Below are positions 22,191-33,000 of a stretch of 60,000 nucleotides of DNA, piece after piece. Position 1 is the first letter of the stretch; the number at the start of each line of letters is the position of its first letter. The stretch lies in assembly GCA_030704615.1 (NCBI GenBank), contig CM060732.1:8186001-8246000 (forward strand), given 5' to 3'. Source of the DNA: Takakia lepidozioides. Lineage: Eukaryota; Streptophyta; Takakiopsida; Takakiales; Takakiaceae. The position numbers and the translations under genes are program-made. The notes under the pieces are model-generated. The model worked only from the letters and a program-made list of their open reading frames with translations, was not told the DNA's origin and made no database searches.

Positions 22191-22331
22191 TTTGATTGAT
22201 GATGGACATCAGATGTAATGAATGGGAATTATTCCAGAGCATGTGCCCTCCCCTCTTAAACTATTTCTGAAGACGTTACAGATCATTCCATTGAAGTTTG
22301 TGTACTGACCAGTGTTGCACTGGTAATATAG

Positions 22332-22990
22332 GGTCTGGCCGGGTATCAACTAGGGTATTGAATAACCGACCCGGCTGGTATTGGCAATTCCCAATTCCAA
22401 TACTATGGTTGATAACCGGAGCGGCTGGTACTGCCAAGACAATACCCGGGTCGGACCCGAATTATGGGCAAAAACAAGGACTATACCATTGTATGAATAG
22501 GAAATTGGGCGGGAGCACATGATGGGGTGAGGGTAAGAGGGTGCACATGTGAGGGAGGGCATGTCCAGTCCCAAGAGCCTGCCACTATTATTCATTTCTT
22601 AGCACATGTAGGGCGGGCCCGCCCTTATTCTTTTTTATTGTGTAGTGCAAAGTCTGAATTTTGCAACATAATAATTAATTTTCCCTCAATAATTTATAGT
22701 AAATATATACCAGGGCCTCTATCCCCTGTTAACTAAAATAATATAATAATAATAAAATTAAAGACATTCAATTAAAGATATACTAATTATTTAATGGTTA
22801 TTTTAATTTTAATTATCTATAACCGGCTGGTATTAGATTGGAATACCCACCCTATTGATACCCGTCTGCATATCAAAAATCATACTACTATTGAGAACCA
22901 GCTGGTATTAAAATTAAGAGAATCTTCCAATACTATGGAACCAGCTGGTATTGAAATTTAATTTTCTTTCAATACCCGGACCCGGCTGGT
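22332..22990. repeat. array of GGCTGGTATT-like motifs
   Basis: A motif close to AACCNGGCTGGTATTG occurs at about 22371, 22421, 22821, 22895, 22938 and 22981. Its partial complements (CCAATACTATGG, CAATACCCG, GATACCCG) lie between, so short inverted pairs form. An AT-rich stretch (22660-22815) splits the array. It ends just before the LINE fragment at 23.03 kb. No coding potential. It may be one decayed element rich in internal repeats. Confidence 0.5.
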
Positions 22991-23032
22991 AATAGAAAAA
23001 GTCATATCAACCCCGAAACTCTAGTTCTGATC

Positions 23033-23521
23033 TTGGTTTCTCAATCCCAAACCCTTTTCCCTCGTTTCAATCATACCCCGGTGAGAATATGCAATTGGTC
23101 ATCTAAGTTCAAAGAGTTTGATCCCCAACCACCTCTTACCGTATCTGTCATGTCCTGGGTTAATGCCTCCACATTCGTGTGGATCTTGGGAAGACCTCTG
23201 GCGGACCTCCAGCTGGACCCCAAAGAATGGGAATGGGCCTTTGATAAGTGGAATAGCAAATGGAGTCACTTTGGATTCTTGAATGAGAACTGGCCAGCAA
23301 TCTGGTCTTCTATCTGGCTAAAAATTAGGCCTGCCAAGATCTCGGCGTTTTTATGGCAAGTAGCGAGCAGAGCCCTAAAAGTGGGAGAATGGTTGCAATT
23401 CCATGAAGCTTTACTGTGTCGATGCTGCTCCTCGGGTATCATTGAAACTCATGAGCACTGTCTTCTCCAGAATGGCAGAACCCACTACATCGAGCTCAAA
23501 GAATGCTCACCCATAACCTAA
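23033..23521 (+). mobile_element. LINE C-terminal (zf-RVT-like) fragment
   Basis: Open frame of 162 codons, truncated at both ends relative to a LINE ORF2. FNHTPVRICNWSSKFKEF, FVWILGRPLADLQLDP, WSSIWLKIRPAKISAFLWQV and ETHEHCLLQ form the zinc-binding region typical of the C terminus of plant non-LTR reverse transcriptases (F-LWxx-Rx-L and H-C). It matches the minus-strand copies at 2.0-3.6 kb and 21.8-22.1 kb by eye. No RT domain precedes it and no tail follows. Confidence 0.75.
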
Positions 23522-23671
23522 GACGTCAATGCTCTTGTTTCCCTTTGAAACTACTACTTGTGGTCCCGAATGAAACTGTAGGATGCAATTCGGGTTCACT
23601 TGTACAGAGACCATGAGACAGGCTTTATCAGCACAGCTGTGTAGGTAGGCCACCCTGTGCATGCAGCCTTC

Positions 23672-24997
23672 TCAGCCTACTTGCACATCGATGACTGCTT
23701 TCTTCTTCTCCGCCTTTACCTTTGGCACCACCACATTCAGTACTCCATTATTAAGTTTTGCTTTGATCTTATCAACTTGTACGTAGTCAGGGAGAAGCAC
23801 CCGTGTGCTGTAAGATACATAGCTTCTGGAAACCCATTTGTCCTCACCATCGATCTCTTCTGCTTTGTGCTCGCCCTTGATGACTAAAGTCCCATCTTCA
23901 ACTGTCGCGTTCACCTGAATCATTTCAGATACAAACTTGATTAATGATGGGAGGAACTGAAACAACTGCAACAAACACAAAAGGAATGTGTACTTCAACA
24001 ATCCACAGGGAAATTACATTGTTGACCACATGTGAAAAAATACTTCTCAAACCCAAAAGTACCTTCATCACCAATTCAGGCATCTGAACCATAGTCACAT
24101 TCCTAACTTCTCCAGCTGTCATGCGTAACATGCTCTACCATTGAATACCTACCTCCTCCTTGCTGAGCCCTGGCATGTCCACCCGGAGCTTAAACCCTTC
24201 CTCGTCCTCCATGACGTCCCAAGGGGTGCGAGCCGTTGAGGTGGTGGTGTTTTGGGTGGCACGTGATGGAGTGGAATAGAAAGGAACATCAAAGTGGCGG
24301 TCAACTGTGTCCATCATCTGCAGCAGACTCCTCGAGGAAAGGAAGGGATCCCACAAATCTGCAGCCATAACACCGTGGAACAGTCAACTCCTTGGCGAAT
24401 ATCATCTCGTGGAGGACCCGGGAGGACTCAGACTTCTGTTCGCTAGAAACGGTGCACGTTTTGCGTCTATATGAGCAGCAACTCCCTCCAAATCTCTGGA
24501 GCAGAACTCCAACTTTATCTTGAAATATTCTATGACCTCAGTAAGGACTGACTGGGTTTCTGATAATTCGATACTCTTTAAAAGCAATGTGCGCAAGTTC
24601 AAGAAGCAAACCGCCGCAAAAAGACGAACTAGAAAAACTGATGGTTCAGATAGTTCTCAACATAATATCTTACCAAGAAGTGCCCCCAATGGTGTGGCGG
24701 TCGGATCTGCCTCTTCCTCTCCCTCTTGGGCGATTGGCGACCTCCCTCGGGAGTGGTATTCCGGACGTTAATGCTGGAGCTTGAGTCTCCTGAACCGTTG
24801 CCCTCCTGTGCAGCAGAGGTAGCCATTGGGCGGACGCCTGGCTGGAGACGGACAGCGTTAACATACCCCTCTTTCATTCCAAAGAACGAGGCTTTCAAGC
24901 ACGCGAGCTTTGCTGAGGCAGCGCGAGCGGGCATCGCAGATGGAACTCCAAGCATCGTAACTGGAGTTGCGATGGTGGACAGCGCACAAGCGGCCAT
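23672..24997 (-). CDS. plastid small heat-shock protein (alpha-crystallin domain), three coding exons
   Basis: ATP-independent chaperone that holds unfolding proteins in the chloroplast stroma. Coding exons on the minus strand: 24997-24674, 24358-24153, 23914-23672. Exon 1 gives a Ser/Ala-rich transit-peptide-like start (MAACALSTIATPVTMLGVPS). Exon 2 begins in the sequence ALLDLWDPFLSSRSLLQMMD, the amphipathic N-terminal region of plastid sHSPs (the Met-rich part is reduced), and continues to TPWDVMEDEEGFKLRVDMPG and LSKEE. Exon 3 has the alpha-crystallin strands (TLVIKGEHK, YSTRVLLPD, KIKAKLNNGVLNVVVPK) and ends VIDVQVG. The GVL motif needed for oligomer contacts is intact. Exon 2 to 3 joins in phase 0 and exon 1 to 2 in phase 1. 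Exon 1 as written is one base out of frame before its 3' end, so it is either a mutated allele or a base error. A non-coding intron (25305-25016) lies in the 5' UTR. Confidence 0.88.
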
Positions 24998-25015
24998 GAC
25001 AACTTGACTTTTAAA

Positions 25016-25305
25016 CTGCAAAATTGCGAAGCAATGTGAGAACGTCATCACGACAGACCATGTGGGTAAGGCGAATGTCAGAAAGAAAGATATATAGCTG
25101 AGTCCACAGGCTGAAATACTTGGGACTCAGAGAAAGAAGCAACATCCTTCACACAACTCAAACTTTCCATCACTAAGTCTGAAACCCAACCGAATACAAA
25201 CCACGAAGGAAACAACGATAGGATGAAAATGGGTGAAGATGTCCTCCAACTGAGAGACTAAGAACGTTTCGACTCACAACGCCAACTGGGAACCTGGATA
25301 CTTAC
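25016..25305 (-). other. 5' UTR intron of the small heat-shock protein gene
   Basis: On the minus strand a consensus donor (GG then GTAAGTATCC, 25305) and an acceptor (CAATTTTGCAG, 25016) flank 290 bp just ahead of the start codon at 24997. The leader exon would run from about 25306 upward. Inferred from splice-site quality only. Confidence 0.5.
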
Positions 25306-25578
25306 CCAAAAACCTCTGTCGAGCTGAAGGACAAGTGCAAGCTCAGAACCCAGCTACACCGGCGATATTTCACACCAAAGTAGGGCAGAGAGACTCGAAA
25401 TCTCCACCCTATCCCCTGACTGGGCAGAGACGAAGAACTTCAGGCACGATAAGTGGAAGAAAAGTCAGTTAAAACACTTGCCAAGGTCGGAGAACGAGCG
25501 AGTATGTATGGAACTCCAAAGGATACGCATCACCCAAAAAAGGATTACGCATCACCATGCCGTTGCTGCCTGTGAGAC

Positions 25579-26308
25579 AGTGGAATAGAAAGGAACATCA
25601 AAGTGGCGGTCAACTGTGTCCATCATCTGCAGCAGGACTCCTCGAGGAAAGGAAGGGATCCCAACAAATCTGCAGCCATAACACACCGTGGAACAGTCAA
25701 CTCCTTGGCGAATATCATCTCGTGGAGGACCCGGGAGGACTCAGACTTCTGTTCGCAGAATACGGTGCACGTTTTGGTCTATATGAGCAGCAACTCCCTC
25801 CAAATCTCTGGAGCAGAAATCCAAACTTTATCTTGAAATATTCTATGACCTCAGTAAGGACTGAATGGGTTTCTGATAATCGATACTCTTAAAAGCAATG
25901 TGCGCAAGTTCAAGAACGCAAACCGCCGCAAAAAAGACGAACTAGAAAAACTGATGGTTCAGATAGTTCTCAACATAATATCTTACCAAGAAGTGCCCCC
26001 AATGGTGTGGCGGTCGGATCTGCCTAGCCCTCCCTCTTGGGCGATTGGCGACCTCCCTCGGGAGTGGTATTCCGGACGTTAATGCGGAGCTTGAGTCTCC
26101 TGAACCGTGCACCTCCTGTGCAGCAGAGGGACCATTGGCGGACGCCTGGCTGGAGACGGACAGCGTTAACATACCCCTCTTTCATTCCAAAGAACGAGGC
26201 TTTCAAGCACGCGAGCTGTGCTGAGGCAGCGCGAGCGGGCATCGCAGATGGAAAACTCCAAGCATCGTAACTGGAGTTGCGATGGTGGACAGCGCACAAG
26301 CGGGCCAT
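25579..26308 (-). pseudogene. partial sHSP gene copy (exon 1, intron, start of exon 2)
   Basis: Copy of the sHSP gene start: exon 1 equivalent 26308-25987, exon 2 piece 25669-25579, where the copy breaks off at the duplication border. No alpha-crystallin domain. Exon 1 is shifted in frame several times (starts MARLCAVHH, then resumes PSAMPARAASAQLACLKASF). It cannot make a chaperone. It lies between the complete gene and the heat-shock-element-like motifs. Confidence 0.8.
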
Positions 26309-26820
26309 GACAACTTGACTTTTAAACTGCCAAATTGCGAAGGCAAGGTGAGAAAGTCATCACGACAGACCATGTGGGTAAGGCGAATGTCAGAAAGAAA
26401 GATATATAGCTGAGTCCACAGGCTGAAATTACTTGGGACTCAGAGAAAGAAGCAAATCCTTCACCCAACTCAAACTTTCCATCACTAAGTCTGAAACCCA
26501 ACCGAATACAAACCACGAAGGAAACAACGATAGGATGAAAATGGGTGAAGATGTCCTCCAACTGAGAGACTAAGAAACGTTTGACTCACAACGCCAACTG
26601 GGAAACCGGGATACTTACCCAAAAACCTCTGTCGAGCTGAAGGACAAGTGGCAAGCTCAGAACCCAGCTACACCGGCGATATTCCACACCAAAGTAGGCA
26701 GAGAGACTCGAAATCTCCACCCTATCCCCTGACTGGGCAGAGACCGAAGAACTTCAGGCACGATAAGTGGAAGAAAAGTCAGTTTTAAAAACACTTGCCA
26801 AGTAGGAGGAGAACGAGCGA

Positions 26821-26951
26821 GTATGTATGGAACTCCAAAGGATACGGCATCACCAGCCGTTGCTGCCTGTGAGACCTCTCTAGAATGTGCCATGGAGCTT
26901 CTAGATTCTAGACCTTCCCTGCCCAAACGGAGATCGGGCCTCTCTAGAACC
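26821..26951 (-). promoter_or_regulatory. heat-shock promoter-like region
   Basis: Just outside the duplicated unit are TTCTAGAA-like words: CTCTAGAATG (26878-26887), CTTCTAGATTCTAGACCTTC (26898-26917) and CTCTAGAACC (26942-26951). They approximate the nTTCnnGAAn heat-shock element consensus. A TATA-like CATACATAC on the minus strand (26829-26821) lies about 50 bp downstream, the usual spacing. This would drive the minus-strand sHSP leader of unit 2. Unit 1 has the TATA-like word (about 25510-25502) but not the elements. Confidence 0.5.
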
Positions 26952-28207
26952 GCGCTTGCGACTCGCGAAAGTGACGGCATTCACCTGACCCACACTTGCG
27001 AGATCAGCCCACGTGGCTACTTCGACACCTTATATGCAAGAGAAGCCTGGGTACCCTGCAAAATTTTTCACGTCGCAAATCTCATGAGCTCAACGGGCGT
27101 TGTGAGATTTCTACTGATTCTTTGAATGTCTCAAGTGTAACATTCGAGAGCCGAAGATTCTCAAAATTATAACTTCTTCTTAAGATTGATGTCGTGAGGT
27201 GAGTGGGTACTTCACTTGAATTGCTTGCATTCATCTTCACAGATTGTAAAGAATCTCTAGATAGATAATCCAATCTTGAGTACCTGTCAGATGCCTGACT
27301 TGTGCAGGCATTTGCAACGTCGAATTTTCTGTTACCAACATGGATACAAACATTCACACTGAGTCAATTCCTTCGTTCTTTTCTCGACAGTTCTAAGTCT
27401 AACGAGCAATTGATGCCTCCCACACAAACACACTTAGCTTTCTTACACAAACAAAGAATTACTAGCTTAAAGACGGTTAAGCATTTGATCTGCACGTTTG
27501 AAGTTTGAACCCATTTGAGGTTATGATTTCGTTCCAGGCTTAGGGGCCAAGTGAAGATAGTGGAAGGTCCAAAAATGCACTGAAAGACCCAGACCTGCAC
27601 ATCTTCTGCGACTGAGAATCAGCTCTCAAAGTACTCAAGACCAGGAAGGACACAACTATGTATACATTCCCGAACTTCAGAGCGTACAACTTGGACGTCG
27701 TCGACACAGTTAACAGATAAAGAGAATAATTTGTCAAGTCATTTGCCACTTGATCCGCCTGTGATTGACGGAGAGCTGGAAACATGACACTATGTTGCTG
27801 CTTGTTTCTGTAAATGTAGCCTAACGACCAGATTTGCAACTAAACAAAGCACCGAAGCTAAACTGGCTGTTTGTGTATCCTGAGTGAGTTAAACCCCACC
27901 CACGCTGATTTTGAGGTTTCAAATGTCAAACATGTATTGTGGCATCCTTCATGTCCCCTTGCTGTAAGTCACTTCTCTTTTGGTGATTGGCTTGTTTATG
28001 CAGCATTATGCTGGTTCTACGAGAATGTCCTTGGCACACTCAAAACTCTTCAATGGATACTCATCCAAGCACCGAGTTGCATATGATTTATTCGATTGGC
28101 GGTGTCTTGTATATGGCTGCATGGACAAATGATGTTAGTCGTCTTCATGGGACACATGATCTTTAGGGGCAGTTTGCGAGGACTTCACTGACCCTCGCTC
28201 CATGCAG
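26952..28207. other. no gene identified
   Basis: No recognisable element. A frame around 27870-27966 (LSELNPTHADF, NVKHVLWHPSCPLA) ends at a GTAAGT donor at about 27965 and might be an exon of an unidentified plus-strand gene together with 28208-28330. Confidence 0.3.
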
Positions 28208-28330
28208 AAAACTCCACAATACTCTCAAAAGTATATTGAATACATCCAATCGCTGATGGCACTGTTCGACACTCAAATGTTAAGGGCCATTCAGTTTAGA
28301 TTCTCAAACAATTGCACGCATTGGCAGCAG
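28208..28330 (+). CDS. candidate internal exon of an unidentified gene
   Basis: Bounded by an acceptor (CTCCATGCAG) and a donor (CAGCAG then GTAAGA), open and exactly 41 codons long (KTPQYSQKYIEYIQSLMALF, then DTQMLRAIQFRFSNNCTHWQ). It is protein-like in composition. A second possible coding block lies at about 28548-28707 (ELTFKPFVASDGCSKFTVEN, LGVVVETDGTAEIPIIHFDD). No family recognised and no full model could be built. Confidence 0.25.
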
Positions 28331-28792
28331 GTAAGAGCACCCACCAGTTTAGAAACACACATTCAATTAGGACATGCAAATGCAACCAGCTTACCTGTGC
28401 CATAGTGCACGGCTAGTTGGTGGTCGACATCTTCTCAAGTCGTCATAAACTCCATGGTAAACGGGTCGCGGCCTTTCCCGAGCAGACTGACCACATTTCG
28501 TCCAATGAAGGTGGAAGCAGTAATTGAGACTGATGTGCCCAGGGTCAAGAGCTCACTTTCAAACCATTCGTTGCATCAGATGGTTGTAGTAAGTTCACTG
28601 TTGAGAATTTGGGTGTTGTCGTGGAAACTGATGGAACTGCTGAAATACCCATAATCCATTTCGATGACCCTCGCAGGGCAAGAAACTTACATGCACAACA
28701 AGAGTGACCACCAGAACAGAAGGCCATTGGGGGATGTGACAAGTTAGCGTGATCAAAGGTAGACGGGTAAACAATATACATTATTACTGTTG
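28331..28792. other. possible second exon block; otherwise nothing seen
   Basis: Apart from the coding-like block at about 28548-28707 described with the preceding exon, no features are seen. Confidence 0.25.
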
Positions 28793-30913
28793 CTAGGCTG
28801 TTAAGTCCTTATCCAATTCCTTCCGCATTATCTCAATGCTTATGAGGTCTGGGATGTCCTTTTCTACCACTTCCAAAGCAGGGTGGCTCAGTGGACCATA
28901 GCAAACCTGCTGCCTTGCTTCTTCATCCGACACCAAACTGCTCAATCCTGGATCACCTGACCCCCACTGAAAGAGGCGTCTACTTATTGTCTCCATAGTT
29001 CCAAAGGGATCATCACCAATTGAATCAGTTGCAATTAATTCTCTGGAGATATCATCAATCCAATTCTGGGATGAAGAACCTCTGATAGCCATGTCCATTG
29101 GATGTCCTTCCTTGGCCTTTTCCTTCCCCATTCTTGGCCCTGCAGGCTCCACGACATTGCATTGCAAAACTCGGCCTCCAGGAAGAAAAACTTCTGCCCG
29201 TTCTGAGCCTCGTCCATCTTCCTGAATCTCGTCCACTATACAAGGTCTTGGACTGGTATGGTGATCTCACTGCAGCCTGATTTGCTCGAAGGAAGGTTTA
29301 TCAATACAGGTCGATCCTTAACTCCTGTGCATTTGTCCTCACACGATTGATGAATTTCTAGGATTCCAACTGCCTTGCCTTCCTTCCTCAGTCCAATAAG
29401 CCCGCTTCTGTTGAGCTTGTTTTCGTGACCTTCTTTCTCCACGTATTGACCTTTTCTCAACATAATAATCGGGGGGGCTTCAGCATGCCCATCAATGTCC
29501 CCCCCTTCTTTTGCTGAATGTCTGGGTTTGCTTTTTCTAAAATACCCTGCTTGAGACAGGGATCTGGTCATGCCAAAGTCATCTCTAACATCTGCATTGC
29601 GCCTGAGAAAGCCCAAGTGACAAACCGGCTATGGATGTCCCCGAGACCTTGAATTGCTGGCTTCCGTTCAAATACTCTTTTGCCCTTTGTGGCAACCATT
29701 TCAAACTTATCCGTCTCCTGCAAACTGGTGATTCTAGCACACCTTCCCTTCTTCCTGAATGCTTCAAAATTCGTGATGGACCACTTTGAGCCTGCTGGAG
29801 AATTATGTCCGATTCTCTCACAGTTTTTAGGATCAAGATGCACGTTATTGGGACAACTGCTCGACTTGCACCCAGAAGGTTTGTTTTTGGTGGCCTTCCA
29901 TTGGAGCAGCTTAAATCCACTAGAGCACAGAGTAGTGCCACTCACTTTGTCCTGCCACCGCAAAGTGATATTTCGCCAGAGAGTCTTCTTCTTTTGTCGG
30001 ACTTCACGGCCAGCCAATGTTCCCACATTTTTCCTCTGGTTCTTCTTAATTGCTTGGATTTCACCAGCTACTAAAATCTTTCCTGCACGACTATGCTCCA
30101 CTCCCTGATGGGATCTCCATGTGGGCTCCCCAACATCTACACCAGTCATACTTTTGTGGCTCAAAAGATTACAGCTTGATAGATCTAGACACACTTTGGG
30201 GTCTCTATCTTCTGCCCGAGTTTTGGTCACTTTCACCTTGGCAGCTTTGCTGTTAGGCGCCCGGGAGGCCGAATCAAAGACTTCTGGTTCCCTTACGTGT
30301 GATTTTCTGCTTCGCAAGCACCACTGCTTCATTTGCTCTACTGCCTAGCATCCAGAAATATGGAAAGTTTCTCCTGGGCTGATGTTTTCCATTCATTAGG
30401 GAGACGACTACATCAGGCTGCTTCAATTTTTGTGTCACTCCCTCTCTTTGAATGTCGGGCATTGCCCGCTCCTCCAGGTCCCAGATCTCTACATCTTCTT
30501 CCGACTTTCGCAAGCACTTTCTTTCAGGGTAAATTTCCATATCATTCACTCTCATCTGTCCTTCCAAAGCTATGTCCTCCTTGTTCTCTGCATTGGAACT
30601 CGCCATGCCTTTCTCTGTGAAAAGACGTATGTGTCTGGTTTCCAATTCAGGAACAAATGTTGCGTGGGCTTGAAATAGGTGTTGACCAAAGCCTATTTGA
30701 CGGGGCATCCTGTGCGTTCTCTGCCAGCCCAATGTTCAATGTATTTAATCCTCTCTTTGTAGTACAGTACAGAGGGTCAGGTGGTTGGGCCTGGGACTGA
30801 TGACGTCCTTTACCAAAAATCCATCTTCGCAGGGCTCCCCTCAGTAGCTCATTGTTCAATTTACCTTTGCATGTCATATTGGGCCCTACCAATGTGTGCT
30901 GGTCAAGCTCCAA
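28793..30913 (-). pseudogene. unidentified minus-strand coding remnant, about 650-700 codons in several frames
   Basis: Four successive minus-strand frames are open and protein-like: 30913-30647 (KLNNELLRGALRRWIFGKGR), 30732-30274 (ENKEDIALEGQMRVNDMEIY, EDVEIWDLEERAMPDIQREG), 30332-29568 (KKTLWRNITLRWQDKVSGTT, SKWSITNFEAFRKKGRCARI), 29616-29236, and 29236-28793 (TMETISRRLFQWGSGDPGLS). The composition is charged, with a basic middle part. Adjacent frames abut or overlap by only a few tens of bases, so one ancestral ORF with three or four frameshifts is likely. No motif recognised. A LINE ORF1/linker region or the N-terminal part of a large retroelement protein is possible, but unsupported. Confidence 0.4.
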
Positions 30914-31204
30914 CTCGGTGGATGAAGCACCAGGTTGAAATCTCTTGCCTCTTTGAAAAATTTGCCTCAGATTGCAACTCCTGCAATTTCTTAACTTTCT
31001 TTAACCAACTGTGGGCCTGCCGTCCGACATTCGTCGGGCTCGTATGGTATATCTGCACTAGCAAGTTCACATTTAAGTTGGCATCTCAATGGATGAGCAC
31101 CTGGAAACTCGCAGGAAGTGCTTGTAAGGAAGTCACCAAGACAAAGTAACTAAGATGTCAGTTGAAGTGCACTAGCTTATGAATGAAAGAAATAGAATAA
31201 AAGG
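30914..31204. other. no gene seen
   Basis: Spacer between the unidentified coding remnant and the truncated Ty3 pol; no LTR boundary visible. Confidence 0.3.
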
Positions 31205-33000
31205 GGAAGAAAAACTCTAGAAAGATGCAGTGTTTGCATGGACAGCTGAATGTCAACAGGCTTTTGAGGAACTTACATTGTCAGTAACAATTACACCTGT
31301 GCTGATTACCCTCACTGGGGTAGTATTTCATGTTCACTGTGATGCCTCAGGGGAAGCGATGGGAGCGGTGTTAGCCCAAAATGTTACAGGAAATATAGAT
31401 TCACCTGTGTACTATGCTAGCAGGTTGATGAACAGTGGTGAAAGGAACTATAGTACAACTGAAAGAGAAGCACTGGCAATGATTTATGCAGTCAAGAAAT
31501 TCAGGCATTACCTATTGGGAAGAAAGTTTATGTTTTATGTGGATCACCAGGCTCTGATATATCTGGTGAAAAAACCTTTGATAAGTGGAAGGATAGCAAG
31601 GTGGTTAATAATCTTGCACGAGTTTGAGTTCGAAGTGGTTTACAAGCCTAGCCGTTTGCATCTTGTGGCAGATCATTTGTCACGCCTAACAACAGGAGAG
31701 CCCGCCACAGGAGTAAACGACCAATTTCTTGATGCGAGTTTATTTGCAATGGAGGTGCAGGGGAGTACAGATGAATGGTTAGATTGGCAGTGGCTAATCA
31801 GATACTACCTTACTCATGGTTAGTGCCCACCTAGTTATGGTAGGAGCAGGGAAGAGAATCGCTATCAAGGCTTTACCTTATATTATGTAGGGGCAGAGAA
31901 TGTATAGCTAGGACTGATGGAGTACTAGAGCTTGTACCACCATGAAGTAAATAAAGTTTTGGATGAAGTTCATAAAGGAGTGGCTTGGAGGTCATTGGAG
32001 AAGAGACTACCAGTAGGAAGATACTACTTGCAGGTTACTGGTGGCCTACTTTGTTCGAAGATGTACACAAGTATGTCAGAGTTGTGTGAGAAGTCAGAGG
32101 CTAGGTCTTTTGCAAAGATCTGGGAAGATGACTTTGCATCCTACGATGCCTACTGAACCATTTCAGAAATGGGGACTAGACTTTGTTGGACCAATTAATC
32201 CACCAGCCAAAGAATACACAGAACAAGTACATAATTACAGCCACTGATTATACTACGAAGGGGGGTGGAAGCTAAAGCTCTGAGGGACAACACAGCAAGT
32301 CCACAAACAAGGTTCATGTATGAGAACATACTTACACGATTTGGCTGTCCCCTGGGAATTTATCAGTGACCAGGGAAGTCACTTCATTAATGAGACCATT
32401 GAACTATTGACTAAAGAGTTCATGATTGTGCATAGGAAGAGTACAACATATTACCCACAGGGTAATGGGCAGGCAGAGGCTACCAACAAAATACTATGTA
32501 CTATCTTGGCTAAGATAGTCAATGCAACAGAACGGATTGGGATACAAAGCTGCTGACAGCTTTGTGGTCATACAAGACTCATATAAAGTCACCACTAAGT
32601 ATACACCATTCCATTTAGTTTATGGTAGGAAGCTTTACTTCCAGTGGAATTCTTGTTACCTACCATGAGAACTGAATGGGGAAGGAGAATGGATTGGAAG
32701 ATTCAATTAAGGTCCGGAAAACTGACTTATACCATGTGGAAGAAGTACGTGATGATGCAGCTGATAACATGACCAGAATTCAGATGAAGAGGAAGGAACA
32801 GTTTGATGAAGGTAAATTAAAGACTTTTAAGACGGGAGATTTGGTTCTCTGGTTGCAGAAGAAGGGGAGATTAAAGCTTCTAAGCTTAAATCACCATGGA
32901 AATGACCTTATGTCATACAGAAGATGTTATGATAAAAACACCGCCATGTTACAACCATTAACAGAAGAGATGATGGGAAGAGTCAATGTCAATAAGTGAA
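31205..33000 (+). pseudogene. Ty3/gypsy pol: RNase H and integrase, 5'-truncated
   Basis: The frame 31230-31823 starts just after the RT palm and contains the RNase H with its acidic residues (HCDASGEAMGAVLAQ, NYSTTEREALAMIYAVKKFR, VDHQALIYLV, VADHLSRL). After frameshifts the integrase follows: an HHCC finger (YHHEVNKVLDEVHKG, then VCQSC), KWGLDFVGPINPP, the core with ATDYTTKG, ISDQGSHFINETIELLTKEF and TYYPQGNGQAEATNKIL (the D, D and E of the triad are visible), and the C-terminal part (VEEVRDDAADNMTRIQMKRK, then KTGDLVLWLQKKGRLKL). No protease or RT is present and stops interrupt it, so it is a relic. No flanking LTRs were found. Confidence 0.88.

Larger units (their letters stand above)
24271..26875. 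repeat. direct tandem duplication of the sHSP 5' half (unit 1 24271-25578, unit 2 25579-26875)
   Basis: Both units run from AGTGGAATAGAAAGG to GTTGCTGCCTGTGAGAC and are nearly identical over about 1.3 kb. They differ mainly by single-base insertions and deletions, many in homopolymers. Unit 1 has an extra stretch near its right end, where a GGATACGCATCACC-like word is present twice (about 25521-25555). Each unit covers part of exon 2, intron, exon 1, 5' UTR intron and leader. Confidence 0.85.

Noticed and set aside
23672-24001. sHSP coding frame starting from MLKYTFLLCLLQLFQFLP
   Set aside because: This upstream part is intron read through in frame; the splice acceptor at 23915-23916 and the phase-0 join to LSKEE give the family-typical protein.
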